Positions 16,935-25,344 of a DNA stretch of 64,000 nucleotides are shown here, in pieces; position 1 is the stretch's first letter, and every line of letters begins with the position of its first letter. The notes under the pieces are model-generated. The model saw nothing but the letters and a program-made list of their open reading frames with translations. It was not told the DNA's origin and did not search any database. The position numbers were made by a program, and so were the translations under genes. The DNA lies in the NCBI RefSeq assembly GCF_000255655.1, contig NZ_JH636435.1, forward strand, positions 3,347,443-3,411,442. The letters run 5' to 3'. Source of the stretch: Schlesneria paludicola DSM 18645 (GTDB lineage Bacteria > Planctomycetota > Planctomycetia > Planctomycetales > Planctomycetaceae).

Positions 16935-18632
16935 TCATTTCCGCCCGAACACCATGATCGTGATATCGTCATTCTGCGGGCGACCGTTGGCAAACTTTCG
17001 GACGCTGCCCAGGATCGATTTGCCAAGGGCGTCGGCATGCCCACCCACGCTGGCCTGCATCAGGTCTCGCAATCGGTCGATCCCATAGAGTTCATTTCCG
17101 TGATTCATCGCTTCGCTGACGCCGTCGGTATAGATCACCACGGTTTCGCCCGGTTCGATCACGCGCGTCGTGACGTCATACGGATATCCATCAATAATCC
17201 CGATCGGAACACCGACCACCTCGGCCCCAAATTCGACGATGGAGCCATCTGTCTTGCGGATCATCAGCGGCATATGCCCGGCGATCGCCAGCGTCATTTC
17301 ACCCGTCTTCAGATGAATGACGCACAGGACGAATGTGACAAATCGTCCTTCAATGGCACGGGCGCACATCTGATCGTTGATCCGATTGACCGCCTCGCGC
17401 ACATCGCTGACGAACGTCATCACGTTCGTCACCACGGTTCCAATACGCGACATCACCAGCGACGCGGGAACGCCCTTCCCTGCAACATCCCCGAATGCCA
17501 GGCAGACCTTGTTCCCGCCATCGACCAGAAACGCGTCGTAGTAGTCGCCGCCGACCGCCTGCGCCGTATCGTACGAGGCGAAAAACTCCCAGCCCTCGGC
17601 ACTGGGCAATTGTGTTGGAAGCATCGCGCGCTGGACACCCATCGCGATGTCCATTTCCTTGTCCTGCTTTAGCTTCTCCGTCGCCGTGACCAGCAGCTTC
17701 GCCTGTTCGTACGACATCGCAGCCTGACTCGCGACCGTCATCAGCAGATCCAGGTCATCCGCGCTGAACTGATTAAACGCATTCTGAGTGTCCACATTGA
17801 TCACCCCCATTGGCTCACCGGAAACGCTGAGCATCGGGACACACATCATCGAACGAATCGTCAGGTTCGCAATCGATTCACTGGCTTGAAAACGGGAGTC
17901 GTTGGAAGCGTCGAACGACAGAATGCCGGTCTTTTGCTCTAGAACCGTTTTCAGAATCGTGCGGCTCAGTTTGACGGTGTCGTCATCGCTTGGACGCCGA
18001 TGCTTCATCGCGCGAGGAATCATTTTCCCCGTTGCGTCGTCTTTCAGCAGCACGCAGCCACGATCGACGTGCGGAAAAATGCGGAACAACGTATCCAGGA
18101 TCTTCGGCAGAATCGTATCCAGGTCCGAAGACCCGGCGAGCGCCTTACTGATTTCCAGCACGCCCTTCAACTTGGCCTCGGGATGGACATCAAGCTGTCC
18201 AAAACCGGTTGCCTTGCTGGTCATCGTCGACGAATTTTCGTCATCGTCCAGTTGCAAATTGAAGGTCGCTCGTGGCTCGCCCGCTTCCAACCCCCCGGGC
18301 CGGTCGGTCAATGGCCTGAGAGGAACGGCACGCTGACCAGGAGTCAGCGCATTCTCGAACCGCAATAGCACCGGCCCCAACTTGATCCGATCCTCGGTCG
18401 TCAGGACGGTCGCATTCTCGATCTTTTTTCCGTTGACGAACGTGCCGTTTCCACTGCCCATGTCCTCAACGAGAAACTCATTTCCGCTGCGAGTGACGCG
18501 CGCGTGCTTTCGCGAAACCATGTTCGAATTGATTTGAACTTTGCACTCGGGATGACGTCCAATCACGGTTTCGTCATCCGTCAATTCAAACGTAGTCGCT
18601 TCGCCATCCTGGAGAAGGATCAATTGCGCCAT
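16935..18632 (-). CDS. FHA-GAF-SpoIIE (PP2C-type) serine phosphatase regulator
   Basis: The domains of this 565-residue protein are FHA (1-95: TVIGRHPECKVQINSNMVSR, then HARV and GSGNGTFVNG), GAF (about 165-315, ending in GVINVDTQNAFNQFS) and SpoIIE/PP2C (about 340-562). The metal-binding and catalytic segments are intact: AVGGDYYDAF, GDVAGKGVPASLVMS and IYTDGVSEAMN. Known role: FHA binds phosphothreonine peptides, GAF senses a ligand or partner, and SpoIIE-type domains dephosphorylate Ser/Thr sites, often on anti-sigma-factor antagonists. It is cytoplasmic; no signal peptide or membrane helix is seen. The substrate is not evident, and no STAS/RsbW partner is adjacent. Confidence 0.92.
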   Translation of the reverse strand: MAQLILLQDGEATTFELTDDETVIGRHPECKVQINSNMVSRKHARVTRSGNEFLVEDMGSGNGTFVNGKKIENATVLTTEDRIKLGPVLLRFENALTPGQRAVPLRPLTDRPGGLEAGEPRATFNLQLDDDENSSTMTSKATGFGQLDVHPEAKLKGVLEISKALAGSSDLDTILPKILDTLFRIFPHVDRGCVLLKDDATGKMIPRAMKHRRPSDDDTVKLSRTILKTVLEQKTGILSFDASNDSRFQASESIANLTIRSMMCVPMLSVSGEPMGVINVDTQNAFNQFSADDLDLLMTVASQAAMSYEQAKLLVTATEKLKQDKEMDIAMGVQRAMLPTQLPSAEGWEFFASYDTAQAVGGDYYDAFLVDGGNKVCLAFGDVAGKGVPASLVMSRIGTVVTNVMTFVSDVREAVNRINDQMCARAIEGRFVTFVLCVIHLKTGEMTLAIAGHMPLMIRKTDGSIVEFGAEVVGVPIGIIDGYPYDVTTRVIEPGETVVIYTDGVSEAMNHGNELYGIDRLRDLMQASVGGHADALGKSILGSVRKFANGRPQNDDITIMVFGRK

Positions 18633-18818
18633 GGCTCGGCCCCGAGAGTTGTGACACAGAAATGATAATGCCGTTCTTTGTGAGGGGCATTCTAAAGCTC
18701 ACTCCTCCAGAACGAAAGCAGCAAACGGATTAACCTCGCCTGGCCATTTCCGCGTGTCGCCCGGGCTCTCGACACGGCGGATGCCCCGAATTCCACAGGA
18801 AGGGGCCACCGCCCCCCC

Positions 18819-19883
18819 CTACACCGCCTCACCCAACATTGATCGAATATTGGCCGTCGTCACCGGTTGAATGACACCTTTCTCGGTAATCAATGCTGTG
18901 ATGTGCGTGGCAGGCGCCACGTCGAATGCGGGATTGTAGGTTCGACACCCATCAGGCGCCGTCTGGCGTCCAAATCCATGTGTGATCTCGGTCGAAATTC
19001 GTTCTTCGATCGGAATCTGCCCCCCGTGTTCAATCGACAGGTCGAACGTGCTGGACGGTGCCGCGACATAAAACGGAATTCCGTGAGCCTTGGCGAGCAT
19101 CGACAACGAGTAAGTTCCGATCTTGTTCGCCGAATCACCGTTTGCGGCAATTCGATCGGCACCCACGATCACAGCCTGAACCCGGCCTTCTTTCATCACC
19201 CAGCCTGCCATCGAATCGCAAATCAGCGTAACGGGAACGTTCCGTTGCATCAGTTCCCAGGCGGTCAATCGAGCCCCCTGCAACAGCGGCCGCGTCTCGT
19301 CGGCATAGATTTGCACCTGTGGATTCAGGCGTGCCGCGGCAAAAATGACGGCCAGCGCCGTACCATCGCCCGCGGTGGCCAATCCGCCCGTGTTGCAATG
19401 CGTCAAGATCCCGGCACAGTCTTTGACCAAGGGCAGTCCGTGCTGGCCGATCGCCAGACACATTTCGCGATCTTCGTCCTCAATCTTTCGAGCTTCGACC
19501 AGCAACCGATCGAGTAATGCTGGCGGGGCGAGATTGGCGTTGGCCGCCGCCGTTTTTTGCATCCGATCCAAGGCCCAGAACAGATTGACCGCGGTCGGGC
19601 GGCTTCCCGCCAGATAATCGATCACATATCTCAATCGCGTTTCGAACCGTGCCGGATCGGAATCGCGTTCTGTTTGGCATCCGACAATCACACCGTATGC
19701 GGCAGCCACCCCGATTGCCGGTGCGCCACGGACGCGAAGTGATTTGATCGCCTCCCACACAATCTCTACCGTCGTACAGTCAAGGAATTGAAGCTCGACG
19801 GGAAGCAATGTCTGATCAATCAGTCGAAGATGCCCGGCATCGGCATTGCCGACCCAAGAAACAGCGGTATTCGGGTTGGTCAT
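18819..19883 (-). CDS. mtnA: Methylthioribose-1-phosphate isomerase
   Basis: The 354-residue product matches the eIF2B-like MtnA family, with LRVRGAPAIGVAAAYGV near residue 50, the catalytic-cysteine segment ILTHCNTGGLATAG, and VIVGADRIAANGDSANKIGT with the catalytic Asp. It isomerises methylthioribose-1-phosphate to methylthioribulose-1-phosphate in methionine salvage. Start ATG 19883 is chosen because the family alignment begins there; the longer frame to 20030 adds non-conserved sequence. No other salvage gene is adjacent, but an MTA/SAH-nucleosidase-like gene lies at 7252-8025. An alternative subset of this family acts on related aldose phosphates, but the motifs favour MtnA. Confidence 0.93.
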   Translation of the reverse strand: MTNPNTAVSWVGNADAGHLRLIDQTLLPVELQFLDCTTVEIVWEAIKSLRVRGAPAIGVAAAYGVIVGCQTERDSDPARFETRLRYVIDYLAGSRPTAVNLFWALDRMQKTAAANANLAPPALLDRLLVEARKIEDEDREMCLAIGQHGLPLVKDCAGILTHCNTGGLATAGDGTALAVIFAAARLNPQVQIYADETRPLLQGARLTAWELMQRNVPVTLICDSMAGWVMKEGRVQAVIVGADRIAANGDSANKIGTYSLSMLAKAHGIPFYVAAPSSTFDLSIEHGGQIPIEERISTEITHGFGRQTAPDGCRTYNPAFDVAPATHITALITEKGVIQPVTTANIRSMLGEAV

Positions 19884-20063
19884 AGTGGTCTTATTCTGAG
19901 CGGGAACGGTGAATCGAAATTTGCAAACTTCGAAGTTGTCAGCCGAGAAGTCGCCTGTCGCCGATAACGACAACATTGTCGCCACACGCAACAAAGTAAA
20001 GGGGCGTTCCTCAGCTTGAGGACGCCCCACGGATGAGACTCGGTTCGCAGCAGTCTCTGAACA

Positions 20064-20516
20064 TCACTTCATCGGCGAGTAGTCCGTCGGCGTATAGAAC
20101 ACCGAGACGACATTCTCGGGCGGCTTCACAAGGATTGGACCATCTTTTTCCGAGGCATCGCGGGCGGCGATCCATTCCGCATCCTTACGAAACGCGTCAA
20201 ACGATGCCTTGGCCGCGGCCTGACTCTTATGTGCCAGCAAATAGACGAGCTTGTTATCGACCGGCTTCCCGTCCGCGTCGACGGGCGTCAAATAGATCAC
20301 ATTCTTCATTCCGTGACGTTCAAACAACTTGACGGTGTGATCTCGAAACCGCGCATGAAGTGCAGGCAACTTCCCGGGAAGCGTCGTGTAAGTTCGCATT
20401 TCATAGACATACGTCGGCTTTTCTGGCTCAGCACTGACCGGCTTCACCGACCAGCCGATTCCGACTCCCATTCCGACAAGTGCAATTGCGGCGACAAGCG
20501 TTTTGACAGAGCTCAT
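20064..20516 (-). CDS. Exported NIPSNAP-family protein
   Basis: The 150-residue product has an N-terminal signal or anchor segment (TLVAAIALVGMGVGIGWSV, then VSAE). A NIPSNAP domain follows: YEMRTYTTLPGKLPALHARF, then FERHGMKNVIYLTP and LVYLLAHKSQAAAKASFDAF. This alpha/beta ferredoxin-like fold resembles antibiotic-monooxygenase-like dimers; its biochemical role in bacteria is not established. AAGGA precedes the ATG. It sits alone between the mtnA gene and an unrecognised secreted protein gene. Confidence 0.87.
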   Translation of the reverse strand: MSSVKTLVAAIALVGMGVGIGWSVKPVSAEPEKPTYVYEMRTYTTLPGKLPALHARFRDHTVKLFERHGMKNVIYLTPVDADGKPVDNKLVYLLAHKSQAAAKASFDAFRKDAEWIAARDASEKDGPILVKPPENVVSVFYTPTDYSPMK

Positions 20517-20842
20517 GTGATCATCCTTCTTGCCAGATCGAGTTCGTCGATCGACATCCGATTCAGGCCTGCAAACAAACGAAGCCCCGCAGTCACGCGG
20601 TTGTTAAGATAACACCAACCGCGCACCGAAGAGCCACTGACCGCATCTTATTCCCGCGATTCAGGAATGAAAAGCGTCGTCCACTCCGTTGGCAGACCTG
20701 AAGCCGTGCCACGCCGCAAAGCCTGCAGCGCCATTGGGCGTGCGACACACTCCGCAGTCCGTGAATTGACGCGCCCCGGTCAGGACAAGTACGTCATCAG
20801 GTTTCATTTCCACACAAATTGAGACACAACTGCGCCGTCAAT
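20517..20842. other. Intergenic stretch with a nested hairpin
   Basis: No gene is seen. CGCGGTTG (20596-20603) pairs with CAACCGCG (20616-20623), with TGTTA/TAACA as an alternative inner pairing. It may terminate the leftward transcript of the gene ending at 20843, or lie in the leader of the NIPSNAP gene. Confidence 0.4.
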
Positions 20843-22372
20843 TTAATCTTCTTTCCGCAACGTGACTCGTGTGATCTCACCATAGTTGGCAATCGAGTTC
20901 GACGAGGGAAATTCCAGCACCGCGGTCTCACCATCGAGGGAATAAGTGATCGGTTTTCCCGTGATCGGATTCAGTGGAATCGGTACCAGAGTCACCTCGG
21001 CAAGCGATTCGGGAAACTTGCGACGATTGGCAGTCGCATGTAGCCGCAGCGCTTCGACGACCTGTAGCCGTGCGAGGCGACAATCGAGGCGAATCGAGGC
21101 ATGCAATGCTTGTCCCACGAAAGGACGCAGACTGTCGTAAAGTGGCACCACTTCTTTGAAGTCAGACAGCCGGTTTGATTCACCATCTTGAGATCCAGGT
21201 TTCTCAATCCGTTCCAACAATTGCGCGGCCTGATGGAACGGCAGGCGAATCAATTTCAACGTCTCATCTCGCTTGCAGCGAACCAGCCGTGACTCATGGG
21301 CGGCGATCAACTGAAGCACCGGCATCGCGGAAATCTGATCCGCTGTCAGCCCAAGCCGAACCAGTTCCTCTTTCACCCTCGCAAATTCCGGTTTCAGGAG
21401 ATCGAGGGAGTTCCATGAGGCGGGATTCTCAAGAGTTTCGGTCTCGCCACCTTCTTTTGCAGGATTCGCGCGAAGTTGTCTGACAAGTTCGATCGATTGG
21501 CCGAACAGGTCCTTCCATTCTTGCGATGTATGAGGCCGATCTGCCTCCCGGACAAGCGGAAACTTCAGCGCCAGATTGAGTTCATTTTCCACGCCGGGGC
21601 GAACGTCGATCAAAGGCATGGGTACCATTGCCAAAGCCCAATACAAATTTGGCGAACCAGGCTGTGCAATGATTTCCATGAGCACGACCTGCGTTTCAAC
21701 AGCGATGGCGGTTCCAATCAGTCCCGTAATAATGAACGGACACTGCGACACATCGCGGCCCAGTTGAAAGCTCATTTGAATCACGCGGAACGCTTCGTCG
21801 TAATCGTGGTCGACGATCGCCACACGGGCCTTCATTTGAAGCAGTCGCGCCAGCGATCGCATCAAGTAGAACTCATCAAACTGCAAATTGATCGTTTCGA
21901 TGCCGTCCTTTTCTCGAAACCCCAGCCCCCAGTCGCAATACTCGCGATTCGCGGCGAGGTTGAGCTCAACCAGAACATCGCTGAATGTCGTAATCAGCGT
22001 CTTGACTCGATCAATCGAAACTCCTGCGACAACATGATGGTCTTTGTCAGTCGATGCCGGTCGGATCATCAGTCCAAACGCAAGGCACTCGTCAAATTCC
22101 TTCCGTTCCATGTCGGAATGCGCACTGAAGCGACGCAGAGCGCGATGGTAAAACGAGGACGCATCGCCGGGTCGTAGCATCATCTGATCGGGCAACAATC
22201 GATACTTCAAAGCAGGCTGAACCTCTGACGCAGGGTCAACCACAAATTTGTAAGTCCAGGGTCGATTTCCGCCTTCAATGATCTGCGTCACTTGAGCAAA
22301 CAGATCACTCGACATCGCAACAACAATCATGGCACATAGCGGCCACAAACCGTGAGTTCGAATTGTCATCAT
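20843..22372 (-). CDS. Exported protein of unknown function
   Basis: The ~509-residue product starts with a signal peptide (MMTIRTHGLWPLCAMIVVAM, then SSDLFAQ). The mature part is mainly helical, with paired hydrophobic/charged helices, and ends in a PLNPITGKPITYSLDGETAV segment. That ending resembles tails of secreted planctomycete proteins with a type-II-secretion-pseudopilin-like feel. Two ATG codons (22372, 22369) follow GAGGAGA, and the second has the better spacing. I do not recognise a specific family. It lies downstream of the sigma/anti-sigma pair on the same strand with a ~210-base gap, so it could be a target or neighbour of that system. Confidence 0.65.
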   Translation of the reverse strand: MMTIRTHGLWPLCAMIVVAMSSDLFAQVTQIIEGGNRPWTYKFVVDPASEVQPALKYRLLPDQMMLRPGDASSFYHRALRRFSAHSDMERKEFDECLAFGLMIRPASTDKDHHVVAGVSIDRVKTLITTFSDVLVELNLAANREYCDWGLGFREKDGIETINLQFDEFYLMRSLARLLQMKARVAIVDHDYDEAFRVIQMSFQLGRDVSQCPFIITGLIGTAIAVETQVVLMEIIAQPGSPNLYWALAMVPMPLIDVRPGVENELNLALKFPLVREADRPHTSQEWKDLFGQSIELVRQLRANPAKEGGETETLENPASWNSLDLLKPEFARVKEELVRLGLTADQISAMPVLQLIAAHESRLVRCKRDETLKLIRLPFHQAAQLLERIEKPGSQDGESNRLSDFKEVVPLYDSLRPFVGQALHASIRLDCRLARLQVVEALRLHATANRRKFPESLAEVTLVPIPLNPITGKPITYSLDGETAVLEFPSSNSIANYGEITRVTLRKED

Positions 22373-22586
22373 GCGACTCTCCTCAACACTCAATGGCCTC
22401 AGGATTCAACACCACCAAACCAAAATTCGAAATGGAACGACAAACTGCCGCATTGGGTGCCCGTGTTTCGGCTCTGTTGTCGGGTGACAGGGACAGGACG
22501 AGCGAATCGCTGGAGACCCCAAGGGTTGCGGCAAGGCTCTCCAACCCCAAGTCCACATGACTCAGTTTTTTAAGCGTGACAACGCG

Positions 22587-23111
22587 TTAGCCACCCAGTT
22601 CCCTTGGATCGAGAATCAAATCCCGGATCTGCTGATTCGTCGGTGCAACAATTGCCCCTGTACGATCAGGAACGAGAAACAGGGAACCATCTTCGAGTCC
22701 TTCGGCCAGCAGCCGATTTCGCTGATGAATATAAGGAACGCTGACAACGCTGGCCGAAGGACTGACTGACGATCGAAGGTCGATCCCTTGCAACGGCTCG
22801 TCAGACAACGTCACCGTACTTTCCCCCACTGAACCTGGCCCGCGTGACACGTGATCGCCTGGAACCACGGGGCTTCCACTTGCCGTGAACCACAACCCTG
22901 CGAACACGGCCGCCGTCATCGTTGAGACGCTTGTGGCACACTTCCATAACCAAAGCGATAAATTAGGGTCGGCCGCCAACTCGACAGATTGTGCATGACA
23001 GATGTCATACATTAACCGATCACGATTAATCTCCATCGGACGAGGCGCAAGATCGCTCAGTGCCGCTGCAAACGAACCCAAATCGTCATTCAAGGGTTTT
23101 TCTTCAGCCAT
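22587..23111 (-). CDS. Putative membrane-anchored anti-sigma factor
   Basis: The 174-residue product has an N-terminal cytoplasmic helical part (about 1-50), a single transmembrane segment at about 52-76 (LWKCATSVSTMTAAVFAGLW) and an external Ser/Pro-rich tail. Its start ATG 23111 lies inside the 3' end of the sigma factor gene (stop at 23090), a 22-base overlap typical of sigma/anti-sigma pairs. The sequence does not show a clear zinc-binding HxxxCxxC anti-sigma motif, so the role is inferred from context and topology. Confidence 0.6.
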   Translation of the reverse strand: MAEEKPLNDDLGSFAAALSDLAPRPMEINRDRLMYDICHAQSVELAADPNLSLWLWKCATSVSTMTAAVFAGLWFTASGSPVVPGDHVSRGPGSVGESTVTLSDEPLQGIDLRSSVSPSASVVSVPYIHQRNRLLAEGLEDGSLFLVPDRTGAIVAPTNQQIRDLILDPRELGG

Positions 23112-23590
23112 GTGACACCCAATTTCTCTCGAAGCGTTCCGAGCCCCGCCACGTAGTGCCGGTGAGCGGAACTCGATGAAATCTCCAACAAATCCGCAAT
23201 CTCTTGAAACGACAGTCCACCCCACAGTCGCGCGACGAGAACTTCGCGTTCCACCTGCGGCAACTGACTCAGTTCTTTCCCTGCCTCAATTGCATCGAGA
23301 CGATCGTCGGGACTCGTTGCGAACCATCCACGACGGATTTGCGCGCCCGTCGCTTCATGTCGCCTGCGTCGGGACTCGGACCGCGCCGCAGATATCGCGC
23401 CGTTCCGCACAACGCGATACAACCAGGGAACGATCTGATCTTGAGGCAACGACTTCGTCGCGAGTTTGACAAATGCCGCCTGAACAACATCTGCCGCCGA
23501 GAAATCTGTCCACTGACGCGCAAAGAGTTCGAGTGCCGCTCCATGGTGATCGACAAGCTTCCCCAACTGTTCAATGCTGAGATTGTGCAT
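23090..23590 (-). CDS. ECF-type RNA polymerase sigma factor
   Basis: This is a 166-residue sigma70-family protein. Region 2 includes WTDFSAADVVQAAFVKLA and VPWLYRVVRNGAISAARSE. Region 4 includes LPQVEREVLVARLWGGLSF, then QEIADLLEISSSSAHRHY, a helix-turn-helix for -35 recognition. The start ATG 23590 is used; a TTG two codons upstream is possible. The gene overlaps the downstream anti-sigma-like gene, indicating co-expression. Which promoter it recognises cannot be read here. Confidence 0.88.
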   Translation of the reverse strand: MHNLSIEQLGKLVDHHGAALELFARQWTDFSAADVVQAAFVKLATKSLPQDQIVPWLYRVVRNGAISAARSESRRRRHEATGAQIRRGWFATSPDDRLDAIEAGKELSQLPQVEREVLVARLWGGLSFQEIADLLEISSSSAHRHYVAGLGTLREKLGVTWLKKNP

Positions 23591-23835
23591 TTCCAACCGC
23601 TTGACGAGCGTTTCAATTCAACAGCTTAACGCCAGCCGCGCGAGTTCATCCCAGACTATTTTTAGAATGTGTCCCTGCAATGAATTTCGAATATGCACGC
23701 CATGATCCCCGCCGATTCGGCATTCATCGACCCAAACAATCAACTCTTGCGGCGAGACATTGTCGTCCGCCTGCTCCCGTTATTGTTGATTGTGAGAACA
23801 CTCGGCAGACGAAACGCACCGCGATCGGATTCCGT

Positions 23836-25344
23836 TTACTTACCTGCTGCCGGTTCGCTCTGCTGGAGCGCGTCCATTTCTTCAACCAACAACCGCAGTT
23901 TGTCGGGGCTCAGATGCGCTTTGATCAGCGTCAGCATGTCATCGCAAATGCGATTGATGCGAACTTCGGCAATTCGATCCTTCCGGGCTTTGGCGGCGGT
24001 CGTCCCCAGGATGCGGACCGCATTCAGGCGATCAAGGAGCGTGTTGGTTTCCTGCTGCCGCTTGAGCAATGCCAGCTTCGCATTCACCGTCGCCCAATCA
24101 TCTTTCTTTGCGGCCGCACGAATGGTCGCAAACGCGGTATTGCGAAGCGCGACAGCATCGATGACTTCCCCTTGTAGAACCTGAAGATCGCTCTCGGCGT
24201 TTAATCGCGGCGAATCGTCAGGCACTTCGAGGCGCTGCCGTGTCACGAGCCCTGGCACAAAGGGCACTCGCGCCAAGAGATTTTCACCGCTATAGGCGAA
24301 CAGCCACACCAGCCGGTGATCCGCTTCGGGCGGAATCGTCACAAGCCCGAGACGATCGGTCAGAAGTTCATTCAGCAACGTGCTTTCATCCGACGATTGA
24401 TTGGCGTTCGGCCGGATCATCGTCGAATCACGGCGAATTTCCAGTCGATGTGCCGCGAGCGGCAGCGGAAGCTTGCTTTGAGTCGTCAGCTCCAACACAG
24501 TTGAAGCACGCTGTGGACGTACCGCGACCACCAGCGTGTCGATGCGACCTCGCTTTTTTCCGCCCAGCGACATTCTCAGTCCGCTGCGCACGGTCCCGGT
24601 GACGGTGGAGTCAACCACGTCGTCGACGGTGACAAACGTCCAAGGGATGGCCTGCAAACGCTCGATTTGCTGATTCTTATCACGAAACGCAAACATCGGC
24701 AGCAGGACATCGTCTTTCGCAAGCTGAGCAAACGACGCGTCGGGGGGTTGGATCTCACCACCGCGCAGCCGAATCTGCACCGTCTGTTGATCGACCTGTT
24801 CGACCAGGCCCATCGGTCGAAACAAATCACGGCACAATCGCGTCAACGCAACCGCCAAGTCACGGTGATCCATCACTTCGGTCGTCTGCACCGACGTTTC
24901 GCACTGAACCTCCGGCTGCCACGAACGAACACTCACCTGTGTCCCCACCACGCGCGATTCGACCGCCGCGACGAACCAGATATCCGCCCCCTCATTCGGA
25001 TAGCGATCTGTGATGAACGAATCCGTCAATCGATCAAGACCGGTCGCGTTCGCAGGCCCCAACCAGTCGATCGGATCAATCGTGACGGACCACAACCTGC
25101 CCGCACAGCGATCGAGGATCTGCGTCACATCTCGCAGAAAGGTTGACCGATCAAACGAATCTCGCGATTCAGTATCGAACGCAATCAATAATCGAACCTG
25201 ATACGGTCGCCTCATCGCCGGAATCGCCCCAGCCCCCGTCGTCGGCTCATTCGCCTGAATCACGCCAGAGCAATCGAGCGTCCCGGCGAAGGCGATAATC
25301 GCCAGTATCAGGCTGCGGCGCGTCCGCATCAAAAGACGGTGCAT
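23836..25344 (-). CDS. Exported protein of unknown function, coupled to solute-binding protein gene
   Basis: The ~502-residue product begins MHRLLMRTRRSLILAIIAFA, a signal peptide ending near VIQA. The first half contains a compact alpha/beta region (PYQVRLLIAFDTESRDSFD and onward). The second half is beta-rich, followed by a helical C-terminus from about residue 400. No family is recognised. AGGAGA precedes the ATG. The start codon overlaps the stop of the upstream gene in a TGATG junction (25346-25342), a strong sign of translational coupling. A shared extracytoplasmic function with that solute-binding-like protein is inferred. Confidence 0.75.
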   Translation of the reverse strand: MHRLLMRTRRSLILAIIAFAGTLDCSGVIQANEPTTGAGAIPAMRRPYQVRLLIAFDTESRDSFDRSTFLRDVTQILDRCAGRLWSVTIDPIDWLGPANATGLDRLTDSFITDRYPNEGADIWFVAAVESRVVGTQVSVRSWQPEVQCETSVQTTEVMDHRDLAVALTRLCRDLFRPMGLVEQVDQQTVQIRLRGGEIQPPDASFAQLAKDDVLLPMFAFRDKNQQIERLQAIPWTFVTVDDVVDSTVTGTVRSGLRMSLGGKKRGRIDTLVVAVRPQRASTVLELTTQSKLPLPLAAHRLEIRRDSTMIRPNANQSSDESTLLNELLTDRLGLVTIPPEADHRLVWLFAYSGENLLARVPFVPGLVTRQRLEVPDDSPRLNAESDLQVLQGEVIDAVALRNTAFATIRAAAKKDDWATVNAKLALLKRQQETNTLLDRLNAVRILGTTAAKARKDRIAEVRINRICDDMLTLIKAHLSPDKLRLLVEEMDALQQSEPAAGK

